Shown: one piece after another, positions 1 through 13,380 of the stretch | How the letters are laid out: every line of letters starts with the position of its first letter | Numbering within the stretch: position 1 is the first letter of the stretch | Origin: Diphasiastrum complanatum | Taxonomy: Eukaryota; Streptophyta; Lycopodiopsida; Lycopodiales; Lycopodiaceae | Assembly: GCA_029204225.1 (NCBI GenBank) | Contig: CM055092.1 | Coordinates: forward strand, 72,300,308 to 72,364,307 | DNA: 64,000 bases | Direction: 5' to 3' | Translations under genes and position numbers: made by a program | Notes under the pieces: model-generated | Seen by the model: the letters and a program-made list of their open reading frames with translations, nothing else | What the model was told of the DNA's origin: nothing | Databases searched by the model: none

Positions 1-370
1 ATCTCAAATTCTCGGAGAGAGCTGCTTTGGTTAGCATAGAATTGGGCTCTATCCTGGGCCGATCCAATGCTTTCTTTAGCCACCTGCAACATTTCTTGCA
101 TGTCATGCAAGAAATCAGCTACACCTTACACCTTGAGACCTTTGAGTCTAACAAAAATGGGGGAACGAGGCTGAAAGCCATGTAATAGCATAAAAGGACT
201 AAATTCGGTGGCAGAAATTATGAGTGTAAGTTGAAATTGATCTTAGACCTTGGAAAAGGTAGCAAATGTTTATCTCCTTGCCTATTAGTATTCAAGGGCG
301 ACAATATGTATGTCCCTAGAAGACATAATTCTTCAAGAAAAGATTTTCATCTACATATTCATCACAAGAG
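1..370 (-). pseudogene. Ty3/gypsy integrase C-terminal relic (antisense)
   Basis: Read on the minus strand, about 1-230 translates to a stretch very like the end of the integrase core and the following linker of the chromovirus at 11.0-11.55 kb: a SPFMLLHGFQPRSP block, then a [10 protein letters not shown] block, then an SAQDRAQFYAN block. Weaker matches to the preceding part (a TYILS..NRQGDKHL stretch) reach about 370. It contains stops and frame changes, so it is a dead fragment. It continues past the left edge of the window. Nothing recognisable joins it to the next exon at 1566. Confidence 0.6.
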
Positions 371-1565
371 TTGGCTCAATATTGGTGAGGAAAAGCTGAA
401 AAAGATAACCTAGTTTTAAACACTTGGGAAGCATCAAGATAACCAATTTAGGACTCAACTCCCAATTAATAGGAAATGATGAGGACCATAGTTTGACTTG
501 GCTACATCTATATTTAGAATCAATTGAGAAGATTGAATCAATGAGGGTGTCCATTTGCAAGTTGAACTGCCAGAAGGTTTGTATCAATGAGGGCTTATAT
601 ATCCAAATTAAATCGCAGGAAGATTCAAGTTGATTAGGGTTTACAATGTACATATGTAAGTTAGACTGCAAGGAGATTTGAATCGAATAGGGTTCAAGTG
701 AGATTGCCTATGAATTTAAGGATGTCCTCGTCCTCAACCGGCTTTAGCTGCATACCATGAGTTGGACAACAGATATATGCTGATCATGGTTGGTTTTGTG
801 TGAGATTGCTCCAACATTTGAGTAGATTTGACTTTGAAAGGGGGTAGAAGATGCTTAGATTTGGACGGGTCATAAATATTGAGGTAGGACGAATGCAGGA
901 ATAAAGCTCAGAGTGTATTGGATTGGAAGAAAAAGAACTTAGAATATGGAATGGACATAAAAAGCACAAATTTTTGAGGTGACTAATATATCGTGGAGGA
1001 AGGCGAGGATTGTAATAGGATGGACGAGTTGTATGATAGTGATTGACAAGATGGGATTGTTAATAATAAAACATATCGGTATAACAATATTAAAATTCCC
1101 CAAAAACTTTGTTTCACGTTCAACAAGTATTTGTACAGAACATCTCTCACCAACCTTTTTGGTTCCATGAAGTACTAGAAGAGCCGCATATAGATTATAG
1201 AAAAAGAGAAGTACAATGTCAATGTGAATGTTTGGCATCCTTTATGTCATGTTATATGTGCTTCTTGTTACTTTACACTTCAAGTAAAGACCTTTACCAA
1301 TAATGAATCTTGTTTAAAAATTGGAATAGATAGAGGGGCATTGAACCAAATATCTGTTCAATCTCATTTTGTGAGCAGTCATGAAATGCTAGCTACTTGT
1401 TAAGGCTTCGTCAACATAGATCTAATCAAATGCATGCTTTCTCTTGACTGTTGCAAAAGTGCTTGGTTGACCTTATCGATATGTGTCTAGTATTATTAGG
1501 TACAAGCTAACCAATAAGTATTAGATATAACATGTACATGTCTCTTGTTTGTGCACTTTTTCCAG
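371..1565. other. No supported gene (upstream intron or 5' flank)
   Basis: No ORF here resembles a known family. Degenerate direct repeats of about 50 bp sit near 530-690. The missing 5' exons of the scramblase gene, expected to encode the segment just before the exon at 1566, were searched for by eye and not found. Confidence 0.4.
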
Positions 1566-1622
1566 GCAAGAAGGCCCGCATGGTTGATAAACAGTAAAAT
1601 CTATGTTGAAGTTGATGGCCAG
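1566..1622 (+). CDS. Scramblase exon (RRPAW..VEVDG)
   Basis: A 57-nt phase-0 exon between a TTTTTCCAG acceptor and a GTAGTT donor. Its 19 residues fit the RRPFWW...IYAEIDG segment of plant scramblases and run directly into the exon at 5337. It is too short to be noticed as an ORF; the assignment rests on the match and on the agreement of splice phases. Confidence 0.8.
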
Positions 1623-4600
1623 GTAGTTACTCAGCTATTCTCAAACTTTGGAAATCTATTCTAGGATTCAGATTGTGCAAAGTAGACTTAAAAAAAGGAA
1701 TAGAATTTATTTGTTTTTGAGCTAACAGTACAAAGTAGATTCATGACATTGTCAACACTCTGGTTACTTGTAAGTCAACAACTAAAGTTTTATTTCTATA
1801 CATTCAGCTATGAACTAACTAGTAACCACATTCAAAATTTGAATGTTCAATAAACTTCAACCCCAAAGCATGATATTTAGATACAACACTTATTGCAATG
1901 GGATTAATGACCTATTGATGAGATCATTGATGTCTTCACATACCCCTTTGTGGTAGGATCATCTGAGAGCTCCTGTGGCCACTATCAACAGACAATTGGG
2001 AATAGATACTTAGGCATAGGCCTTGTTGCTTTAAAACGTCCTTTTATATGGTACATTTTGTTTACCACCCACATTGGTTGCATTGTTTTCAAAGTAAGGG
2101 AGTGTCATGAATTTGATTTGATATAATACAAATATAGGTACCTCTATTGGTCTCTAACTCAGTAGCTTTTATTAGAGTACATCAATAAGGGCCTTGCTGG
2201 ACCTTGAGTCAATACATTCCCATAGTAGACTCACAAACTTGGGCCCTAGCCCAACTGATAGGGGGACCAAATCACTAAAATCATGATCAATTAATTCCCC
2301 TTGAGGGCTCCTGAGACTAGTATAAATACAAAGATCTACAAGAGATGTACTCAGTTGATTGGAGCAATCCATTTGTAGTTCTTAGTTAGAAATATGTACC
2401 AATTGTTCACTCTCTCTCTCTCTCTATTGATATACATATATATGGTTATTCTTTGTAGGAGGTTGCCATGTCATCCATCAATGTTTACTTTCTCTGATCT
2501 TGTTCATAACATTAAACATGCATATGTAAAATCAAGCTGATTACGGAGGTCTGCGAGATCTAGGAACTAACAATAATTGAGTAGCAACCATGCTAAATGC
2601 AAAGTCTAGTTTATGCTACTTAAGGTGTTTAAGCAATGATAGTGTATGTGCCTCATTGAGTCCCTAGGGATGCGACATGTGTCATGTAATGGTAGCCCAT
2701 GCTCATGCACAAGTTACATACGAAGCAAATCTTGTTCATCCTCTCTGTTTTGCTCTAGTAGAACTACTTCATGTTTGTGTCTCTTACATGCTACTAAACT
2801 ATTGACAGTTTGTAAATTTGATATCAGAGCCCTGTTGGGATTGAGGGTGCCTCCCTGCAAGAGGATAGTTGCTTGTAGATTGTTGTGGATCATGCAGATC
2901 TAAACTCTTGGTTTATATTGAACTATTGATTCTAGATGTAGGAACAAACATTAGTTTAGTAGCAGCCAAGAGACACAAGCATGAAGTAGTTCTTTTAGAA
3001 CAAAACTGAGAGTATATACAAGATTTGCTTTTTGTGCAACTCATGGATGAATATGGTTTGCTGTTGCCTTTTCAAGCTGTAGATCCCTCAGGGAGTCTTT
3101 AAGATTTTATACCAATTTTAGCCTCTTTTCTTAACTATTCGAGTTGAGATTTGTTGCAAATTCTAGCGTGCACAAACTTGCTCTCCTTCCATCAGATAAA
3201 TCAGTGTCCTACGGACGCTTTTTGAAGCCAAATGATGCCTCATGTGGCAGCACTCGTGGGCTGCAAAAGGCGTTGCTGTGCACTTCCTTTGGGCTGAAAA
3301 TTCACTTGTTATGGACACTTTGAATCGGCTCTCCACGGCCCACAATGATCTATGAGCAATGATCCTCGCGTGGCTCTGGACCCTTGATCCAAAAGGGGCT
3401 TTGGTATCAGATGTAGAAATTAAGAATAGTTCAGTAGCAACCAAGAGACGCAAACAGGAAGTTATTCTATCAGACTCAGATAACATACAAGATTCGCTTT
3501 GTGGGCAACTCATGCATGAGCATGGGTTGCCATGAGACATGACATCTCCAGGGCCTCGGTGAGGTGTTTATATTACTATGGCTTAAAAGCTGTAAGCAGC
3601 ATAAACTAGCCTCTACATTTAACACTTCTTTGGAAGAACAAGTGGAAGATCTTGGCTCCTAGAGTATTGAGGCTTTATGCTCCTGATGCTTTATGCATTG
3701 CTGTTTCTGGGTCAGGTTATGAGATTAACTTTCTATGGTGGTGAACTAGGACAAAGATGGCTTTTTATCTCTTCTTTGAGTGAACAATGATCGTTGGTGG
3801 GTTGTAGTAGAGCTTGGATTCTTGCTTTCTCGACAATGGTATTGGATCTTGCATTGTATGTGACTATTACAAGCATGGATGATGGGTGGATGTAATCTAG
3901 TTATGAATGTGTGTCTACCCAAGAGTTCTTATGCTTAGAAATCAAATTTTGCAAAGCATGAGAAGAAGTGAGGAGAGTGCACAGGATTATGTACTCAGAA
4001 TCAAGTCTCTAAATAGGGAGTTGGCTTCCATTGGAGAGAAGATTCATGATGGAGAGCTTGTACAAATTGTCCTTAATGGTCTAGGAGATGACTTTGCAAA
4101 TTTGGTCCAAAGTTTTGCCATCCAAGACACTTTGCCAACTATAGAAAAACTTCACAGTGTATTAGTGGCTGAAGAGTCTAGGATGTTCCATGCAAAATCT
4201 AGGATGAGTTCCTTGTCTTTGCAGGATGGTGATGAGAAAGCCAATTTCTCATTCAAGGGCAAAAAGAAGACCAATGGAAAGAAGAAGCATCCAAAGGAGG
4301 CCAAAGCAGAGGATGATGCATCAAGCTCAAAGGACAAGTCAAAGCATGATTCTTGAAGGTGATGCATGCTTATATGGATGGGTGGAGACTCAAGAGTCAT
4401 CATCACGTGTTTTTAATCATTTGATAGAACATTATGGTTATTTTGTGGCAAATTCTTGAGTTGTTTCGTTTCACAATATCATAAAGATGAGCTAGAATAC
4501 GTATTGTGATAAAAAATTGATTATGGTTTCTCATTTTCTTGTATGTATCTTAGAAGCCCGTTTTGACCAAAATGGGTCGGAACGTTCCGTTCCGAACGTT

Positions 4601-7600
4601 CCTGGTCGGAACGAGTTAATGTAGCAGCAGAAGCCACAAAAATGTGTAGCAGCCATCCCGGTTTGTAGCAGCCCACGATTTCTGCTGATGGCTGACGGAA
4701 CGGGCACACCTTAGTTTCCAGATTTAACGAATGTGTAGCAGCCCATGACTTCTGCTGATGGCCGACGTAGCTCTTCCATCCAGAAATGGGATGCATGCAA
4801 TATGAAAGTTCTTCGGGATCATTCCAATCTATGGCGGATCATGAGCAGTCTGATCAGACACATGTAAAAGACAAAATTAAACAAGTGTGGCGGTGCCATT
4901 GACCATCATGCATCGGCTTGTAGAATTGAATATTGATTTCTTTGTAGGAATAGAGATAATTATTCCATTGGTAGATAGTTAAACTAGAACCAAATTAATC
5001 TGACTCAAAGCTAGATTTATTCAGGTAGAGAATGAGCTAGGTTCTTCATATGGTTTAGAACTTTACATCATTCTGAATTCTAAGGTTGAGAGCTCAGGAT
5101 ATGGTGTTTTTTTCCTTTGTATAAAAACGTATTTTTTTTTTGAGGGTCTCGTTCCGGAACGGAATGCGTTCCAGAATGCGTTCCGTTCCGGAATGGGCAA
5201 CTAAGGTATGTATAGACCACATCACAAACTAGTGTATGTTTTAATGGGAATTGTCTTGATTACATGTCTATGTGTTCAAGTTGTATATGGTGGAACTTTG
5301 TAACTAATACAAGTCATTTCTGGAAAGCTTCCTTAGGTGATTGGGGAGGTCCATCGAAGGTGGCATTTGTGGAAACGGATTTATGACCTTTATCTCGGGT
5401 AATGTTCAACTATCCTCTTTTTTGTTTATATTAAATAGCAATGATCATCTAAATCAAATGCACCCCTTGGTGCTGGAAAAGGATTAGCTAATAGCTATCC
5501 ACCACTTGATTTCATTGTTGCATTTTTTGGAACGAATACTAGACACATTTCTCAATATGCTTTTGGAGTTGCACGTACTTGGACGTCTTTATTGGCACTC
5601 AAGCCTGCATGTAATCTCTTATTCGGAAATATTATGTATCTTTCACCACATTGGGCTGAAATAATGTATGTAGAATGCTGTCTTGGAGACTTATCTCAAG
5701 TACAAATAAACAAAATAGATTATAATCTAAGTCTATGCTTCAACTTACATCCACACAAAAACTACTCAACTCACATCTACATTCAATGTATTTTGAACTA
5801 TCAACGTCTCCAAAAGAACTTTGAGGCTGGTGTGATGTTTCTATTCAACTTACTGAAATAATATATGTAGAATGTTGTCTCGGAGACTTATCTCAACTAC
5901 ATGTAAACAAAATAGATTATAATTTGAATCTATGCTTCAACTTACATCCACAAAAACTACTCAACTCACATCTACATTGAATGTATTTTGAACTACCAAC
6001 AAATTCATCGATTTATGTATGATCAACAATAAACAACACAATGCGCATGTGGTGAAAGATATATAATATATCCAAATAAGAGATTACAAACAAGTTTTGA
6101 GATTTTGATTACCCTTGATTGCCATTATACGAAAGGAATTTTTCTAGCTCAATCTCAAATTCACATACTAAATTTTTGAGCCATATATATTCCTTTATAG
6201 CTTTTCTATATCAACGGAAGATGAGTACATGGCAACTACGAAGGCTACTTGTGAAGCTAGTTGGCTTAGGAGCCTGAAGGCTACTTGGTGATTGTTAGAA
6301 TATGTTAATGGATATGCTATGTTAATAAAAAACCTCTAGGTTACTTTGACCCAAAAGGTTGAGATTTGTGTAGCCATTGGTTATTTCATTTAGGCTACTT
6401 TAAGTTAGACTTGGGCCCCCATGTAGAAACTCGTGGGTTCATAGTCCTTGTTAATAAAAGACTGAAACTTAGAAGTAGGGGTTTGCTCTTTAATAAGTAG
6501 CTTGTTGTTGAAGTTAGGTTAGACCTAATGTTGCTTGTAGAAGAAGTTAGGTATTGGACACTTGTATCCTACCTATATATTCATGTATCTTCTTCACTAT
6601 TTGTGCATGCAAGCATAGAACCATTCTTCCTGGAGTGCCACGAGTCTCTAGGAGGGCGACCAGCCATCTCCTCCTTCATGTGTGTTTGAGATTCGTTATG
6701 TTGAATGCTTTGTTGATTGGTTTATGATTTCCTTCATGGTATCAGAGCCAAGTTTGAGATCTTCTTGCTTGCAGGCTGGTGCCCATCTATATGCCCATCT
6801 ACAAGAGGGCGTCCATCTTCAGCCCTCTTTATGTGCGAAAGGCACATGCAGTATTAACCTATTTTTTAGATTTGTGTGTTTTCAGGAGGGTGCCATCCTA
6901 CATGTGCCCTACTACACATTTTTGGCAAAATTCAGATTTGTAACTTTTCAGGAAGGCGCCCATCTGCATCCATTTTGTGTGTTTGATTGACACATTTTTT
7001 GGCCTGAAATTTCAGATTTACATGCTTGCAGGAGGCCGCCCATCTACATCAAGTTTTGGTGTCCAAACGACATGTTTTTTGGCTGAGATTTTTAGATTTG
7101 TTTGATTGGCAGGAGGGCGCTTTACTATACCTAATTTGTGTGTGATTTAGACACACTTTTGCTACTGATTTTTTTCAGATTTGGTTACCTACAGAAGGGT
7201 GCTACCTCAAAGCCATTTTTGGTGTCTAAAAGAGGCACATTTTGTTGCTGAAAATTCATATTTCAGTTGTGCATTCGAAGGAGGCAGATGTTTTGCTGTT
7301 GGGTGCTTATCTTCAGGTGCTGATTCTCAGTAGGGCAACTATCTTCAGTGGTGGTGATCAGCCTTCTACTTCAGATTATTGAGCAGATCTCTTTCAATAT
7401 TTGGAGATATATTTGGGCTCATTTTCAGCTCTCAGTTTGCTGTTTTTGCAAGTAGTTTGTGTTGCTGAAAATTTCAGATCTACCGTTTTCAAATCTGTGG
7501 CTATTTTTTAGATCGATATCAGCTTTTAGTTTGCTGTTTTTGCAAGTAGTTTGTGTTGCTGAAAAATTCAGATTTACTGTTTTCAGATCTGTGGCTATTT

Positions 7601-10600
7601 TTCAGATCTACTTCAAGCTAATTTTACTTCTCTTATCATGGCAAGAGAGTCTGAGGCTATTGGAGCTTTGTTTAATGAAGATAGGTTGCTATTTGTGCAT
7701 GCAAGCATAGAACCATTCTTCCTGGAGTGCCACGAGTCTCTAAGGAGGGCGACCAGCCATCTCCTCCTTCATGTGTGTTTGAGATTCGTTATGTTGAATG
7801 CTTTGTTGTTTGGTTTATGATTTCCTTCATGGTATCAGAGCCAAGTTAGAGATCTTCTTGCTTGCTTGCAGGCTGGTGCCCATCTATATGCCCATCTACA
7901 AGAGGGCGTCGATCTTCAGCCCTCTTTATGTGCGAAAGGCACATGCAATATTAACCTATTTTTTAGATTTGTGTGAGGGCGCCATCTTACATGTGCCCTA
8001 CTACACATTTTTGGCAAAATTCAGATTTGTAACTTTTCAGGAAGGCGCCCATCTGCATCCATTTTGTGTGTTTGATTGACACATTTTTTGGCCTGAAATT
8101 TCAGATTTACATGCTTGCAGGAGGCTGCCCTTCTACATCAAGTTTTGGTGTCCAAACGACATGTTTTTTGGCTGAGATTTTTAGATTTGTTTGATTGGCA
8201 GGAGGGCACTTTACTATACCTAATTTGTGTGTGATTTAGACACACTTTTGCTACTGATTTTTTTCAGATTTGGTTACCTACAGAAGGGTGCTACCTCAAA
8301 GCCATTTTTGGTGTCTAAAAGAGGCACATTTTGTTGCTGAAAATTCATATTTCAGTTGTGCATTCAAAGGAGGCAGATTTGTTTTGCTGTTGGGTGCTTA
8401 TCTTCATGTGCTGATTCTCAGTAGGGCAACTATCTTCAGTGGTGGTGATCAGCCTTCTACTTCAGATTATTGAGCAGATCTCTTTCAATATTTGGAGATA
8501 TATTTGTGCTCATTTTCAGCTCTCAGTTTGCTGTTTTTGCAAGTAGTTTGTGTTGCTGAAAATTTCAGATCTACCGTTTTCAGATCTGTGGCTATTTTTT
8601 AGATCGATATCAGCTTTTAGTTTGCTGTTTTTGCAAGTAGTTTGTGTTGCTGAAAAATTCAGATTAACTGTTTTCAGATCTGTGGCTATTTTTTAGATCT
8701 ACTTCAAGCTAATTTTACTTCTCTTATCATGGCAAGAGAGTCTGAGGCTATTGGAGCTTTGTTTAATGAAGATAGGTTGAATGGATCCAACTACTACTTA
8801 TGGAGTTATATGATCGAGGACCTGCTTATTGCCAAAGGCTTGTGGGAGGTTGTCATTGGTGATGATGAGAGGCCTATTAATATTGCTCCTTCTACTCCTA
8901 CAAAGCCAAGCTCATCTATGGTTGCACCTTTGGAGGATCAAAGGAAATGGGATAGGAGGGATGCACAAGTCCATTCCGTGATTGCATTATCAGTGAAGAG
9001 ATCTATTTTGCCTCATATTAGATCTTGCAAAAAATTGAAGAGTGTTACGAGACCGTAACAATAATGACCCAACAATACATTTGGGAATAGCTAACCACTA
9101 GAGGGTAGAGGACAGTGTGAGATAGAGGCATGCATGCATACCATGCAGTTCCTATGAGGGCCAGTAATGCTCATGCAGACACATGCATACGCGTGCAGAC
9201 ACATGCGGACGCATGCATGACCATGCAATCCAATAGTGATACACTTACCCCACATGCAACAATAATCTAGTGCATGCAGCATGAACAGTGGGTGTTGGTA
9301 GTAACTACCACCTACCACTCCCATGCAAACTCACGCTGGGCTAGGAGGGGCATTCTATAAAAGAGTGCATTGGCTGGGTGGATCAGACTAGCTTTGCCTT
9401 TCTTGTGGTTATGTTGTTCCTAACACTAGTATCAGAGCTATAGCCATCCTTGCCTATGGTGTGTTTATTTCGAATTGCTATTAGAAACAAGCGATTCTCG
9501 GCAAGGAGTTGTTGGTAGTGACTGGGGTGCCCTTCTAATTTGCAGATTGAGTGCACTTTTTTGATCCTTCAAAGCACTGGTTTGTTGCAGCAGGATCAAC
9601 GCTTCTCTCAATAAATCTTTCAGCGCTTTCAGCAGTGGAAAGGGCACACTTTTTCCAGTCCAACCAGTGCATTCGTTCTAGCTTCTCAGCGCATTTTTTT
9701 TTTACCATCAGATTGCACACATACTAGCCAGTCAAACCAGTATTCTGAACATGATTTCAGCTCTTAGGGCACCTGGTTTCAGGGCATTCAATGCTTTTAA
9801 CTTCAACCTTTTTCGGGTGAATTTCCAGCCTATCTGCAGCTAACAACAGTGCATTTCTGGAGCAGATTGGGGCACAATTCTCTATAGGAGTTTAGCGTTC
9901 TGTTGAGAGACTCTTCAACACATTTCAGCAAGCAAAGTAAGCGCACTTCTGCTGGCCCAATCAGCGCTCTCAAAGAGAAAATTCAAAGTGATGAAGTGGA
10001 GCTTATCTATTGCCCTACGGAAGAACAAGTCGCAGATATCTTTACCAAAGGTCTTGGCAAAGAAAAATTTCAGAAGTTTAGAGAACTTCTAGGAGTAATA
10101 GATAACAAAGTAAACATTAAGGGGGAATGTTAGGAATTAATGTTTATTTGATACCTCTTAATGATGGTTTGGCCATGCCTGTGTGCTATTTTTAGGGGCC
10201 ATTCTATTTATAGTAAATTCGTTTTTTAAGGCTTATGCATGTAGGTGGATGCACTACAAATAGATTAGGATCTATTTAGTACTTAGAAGTTCATTTTTGG
10301 TTCTTACCATATATAGGTAGTATTATTAGTAAATAGCTTTTGTTATTTTGCTATTTACTTTAGGCTCATTAGCTCTTATCAATCATTAGAGAAACTATAT
10401 AAGAAGGCTGGCGCCCCACCACAACTATTCCATTCAATTCTATCATGCTAGAGCAATTGCTCAATTCTCCTATGATCTGAATTCTCTCTATGCTTGGTTT
10501 TGTGTGAGTGCTACTAGGACTAGTATCTCCATCTAGAATTTGTATCACAAATTCTAACAATCTCTCCCTGAGAGGTCTTTGTGAGAGAGACCCACATTTC

Positions 10601-13290
10601 GGACCAATCTGGAATAGGGTTCTAGCAGTCACATCAAGCGGGACTGATGATCATGGTGATCAGTCTGGGGGGAAGGACATAAAGGGTGATGATGACTTCT
10701 CTATCCGTAATGGACTTTTGTTCAGGAAAGGGAAGGTTCGTGTGCCTGATGTGGATGTTATTAAAAGTAAAATTCTTTATGAATGTCATGACTCACCATG
10801 CGCAGGACATCCCGACATACATCGTACATTAGATTTGGTACGAAGGGACTTTTATTGGCCAAAAGTCAAGCCCTTTGTAGAATCTTTTGTGGTCAAGTGT
10901 GACCAATGCCAGGTGAATAAAGCTGAACGCCATAAGGCTGGCGGATTGTTGCATCCATTGGATATCCCGGATAAGAGATGGGATAGTATTTCCATGGATT
11001 TCGTGGTTGGGTTACCAGCGGGCGAATAAACAGCATGATGCAATTTGGGTTGTGGTCGACCGTCTTACCAAATTGGCTACGTTTATTCCGGTAAAGACCA
11101 CCGCGAAGGCTTCTGATTTAGCTCAGATATTTGTAGAGCGTCTGTTTAGACTTTACGGATTACCAAGTGATATTGTGAGCGATCACGATCCGAAGTTCAC
11201 CGGTCACTTTTGGTCGGCCATGTTTGCTAAACTAGAGACGACATTGAGCTTGGGTTCTTCTGATCATCCTGAGACGGATGGACAGACGGAAAGAACAGAT
11301 CAGACGTTGGAACGAATGCTTCGGGCATATGTTTCCCGACGACAATCTGATTGGGAGAAATATCTTCCATTGATCGAGTTTGCCTATAACAGTAGTAAGC
11401 ATTCGGCTACCGGTTATAGCCCGTTTATGCTTATGTACGGATTTGAGCCTAGGTCACCCATTGCGGTTGAGACTCGGAAGATCAAGTTTCAGAAGGTAGC
11501 GGATTTCCTACATGACATGCAGGAAATGCTACGGATTGCACGTTAAAATGTCCAGTGTGCTCTGGATAGGGACCGACATTATGCAAATCTGAAAAGATCA
11601 CCGAGAGACTTCCATTTGGGGGATTGGGTATATTTGAGAATCCTGAAGGATTCGAGTGTAATGCGTACCGGCAAGCATTATAAATTATCCCCTAGATATA
11701 GAGGACCGTATAGGATCTTGAAAAAGATCGGATCCTTAGCTTACCATTTGGAACTCCCGGAAGGATTTCAAGTGCATCTGGTATTTCACGTAAGCCGACT
11801 TAAGAAGAGTCTACGTGAAGGAGAGCATCTTGGATCTGGAGATCAATTGGACTTGTTGGATGAATCATCCGGTGTATCTCGACTTGAACCCGAAAAGATC
11901 TTGGATACAAGAACTAAACGATTGAGAAATCATATAGTTACCGAGCATCTGGTTCGATGGAAGGGATGTACGGACGATGATGATTCCTGGGAACAGGAAG
12001 GAAGCTTAAGGAGGAACTTTCCCAGTTTTAAGTTCTGAGGACAGAACTTGAATAAGGGGGGAAGAATGTCATGCCCATGACTGGTCTCGGGTAGCATGTC
12101 CACGCTAGGGACCGCTAGACCAACAACTCGTAAGTTAATTGTGACTATAAGGGAATTGGGGCCCGTATGTGTACATGGTCATAATTAATGGTTGTAGGCC
12201 TAAACACATGGTGGTGGAGTTGGTATGGGTCTATCAGTGAGTCATTAGGGAACTGGATGACGTGACCCAGATAGGCTGCAGAGGTGTCCAGTGAGGTGTC
12301 ACAGTGCACTACTAGTGGTGCATGGGCCTTGGAGGGTATAAGTATACCTATTGGGCTCTCACTAGTGTATGCTTGATTCTGTGATTGGTAGCTACATGCT
12401 GCTAGTGTGGTTCCTCTTTCCATGACTGTGATTGATCCATAGCTTGGGGGCTAGATCTGTACGATCTAGGTTTGGTTGGGCTGGTTTATCCACCACCCGT
12501 TCCCTTGTGTTATTGCTTTGATTGGTATGCTTAGATCAGTATCCTGTGTATAGGACTTTACACCGAGTGCGGAGAGGATTTGCCAAATGTGCACCATAGG
12601 TGAGGTGGATGGAGACAAAGGAGCATTTTAATTTCAGATAACCTATATATTATTGAGATTAGAGGGAGATATCATTGCCTCTTTCGTGATCGCCCGGTCA
12701 CTTTGCATTCCCTGATTGCCCGTGAGGATCCTCGCCGTGTTGCCTTGATGATACATGAGACGCACATGCTTCGGAGAGAACTTTGCCATGATGAGTGATG
12801 TTGATAGAGAGATATTTAGCTTCACATCATATCTTTCTTCACCAAGAGATGAACGAGAGCAATTTTGAGTCAGTGACAGTGTCCAAGGTTGTTACGGACA
12901 TTCCCACTAGAGACTAGCACAGAGATCAAAGACAATGTTTGATGTAGAAACCTACAACAGATGGAGAGGCTCGTCGGACTACATGATCATATACATAATA
13001 GCACCACTTACAACGACGACATCACGATATGCTAGTTGTCTCTCCTTTCTCATCAACCTTAGGAGATTTAGCATTATCATCAGCAGCCTCCACTATTACA
13101 TCGTTCTTCTGCCAGATATCATGATGATGGCAAGCACTTTCATAGTTGTCATATTATCTACTTTGATTTATGTACTTGTTTCTTAGTTGATTTATATCTT
13201 GGAGATGTGTCTATGCTCCCTACTGGTTAGAAACACATTTGAATTGTAATTTGAGTCTTATGTACCTTTTGGTATTTCAAAGACAATAAA

Positions 13291-13380
<90 letters not shown>

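Noticed and set aside
784-1240. Upstream continuation of the antisense gypsy pol
   Set aside because: Minus-strand ORFs here looked integrase-like at first, but no conserved motif could be placed.
3907-4356. A host gene encoding a 149-aa lysine-rich protein
   Set aside because: It aligns throughout with the gag of the copia element at 43935-44375.
6765-8400. A CRISPR-like array
   Set aside because: The repeats are degenerate, ~80 bp long, without unique spacers, and lie in a plant retroelement leader.
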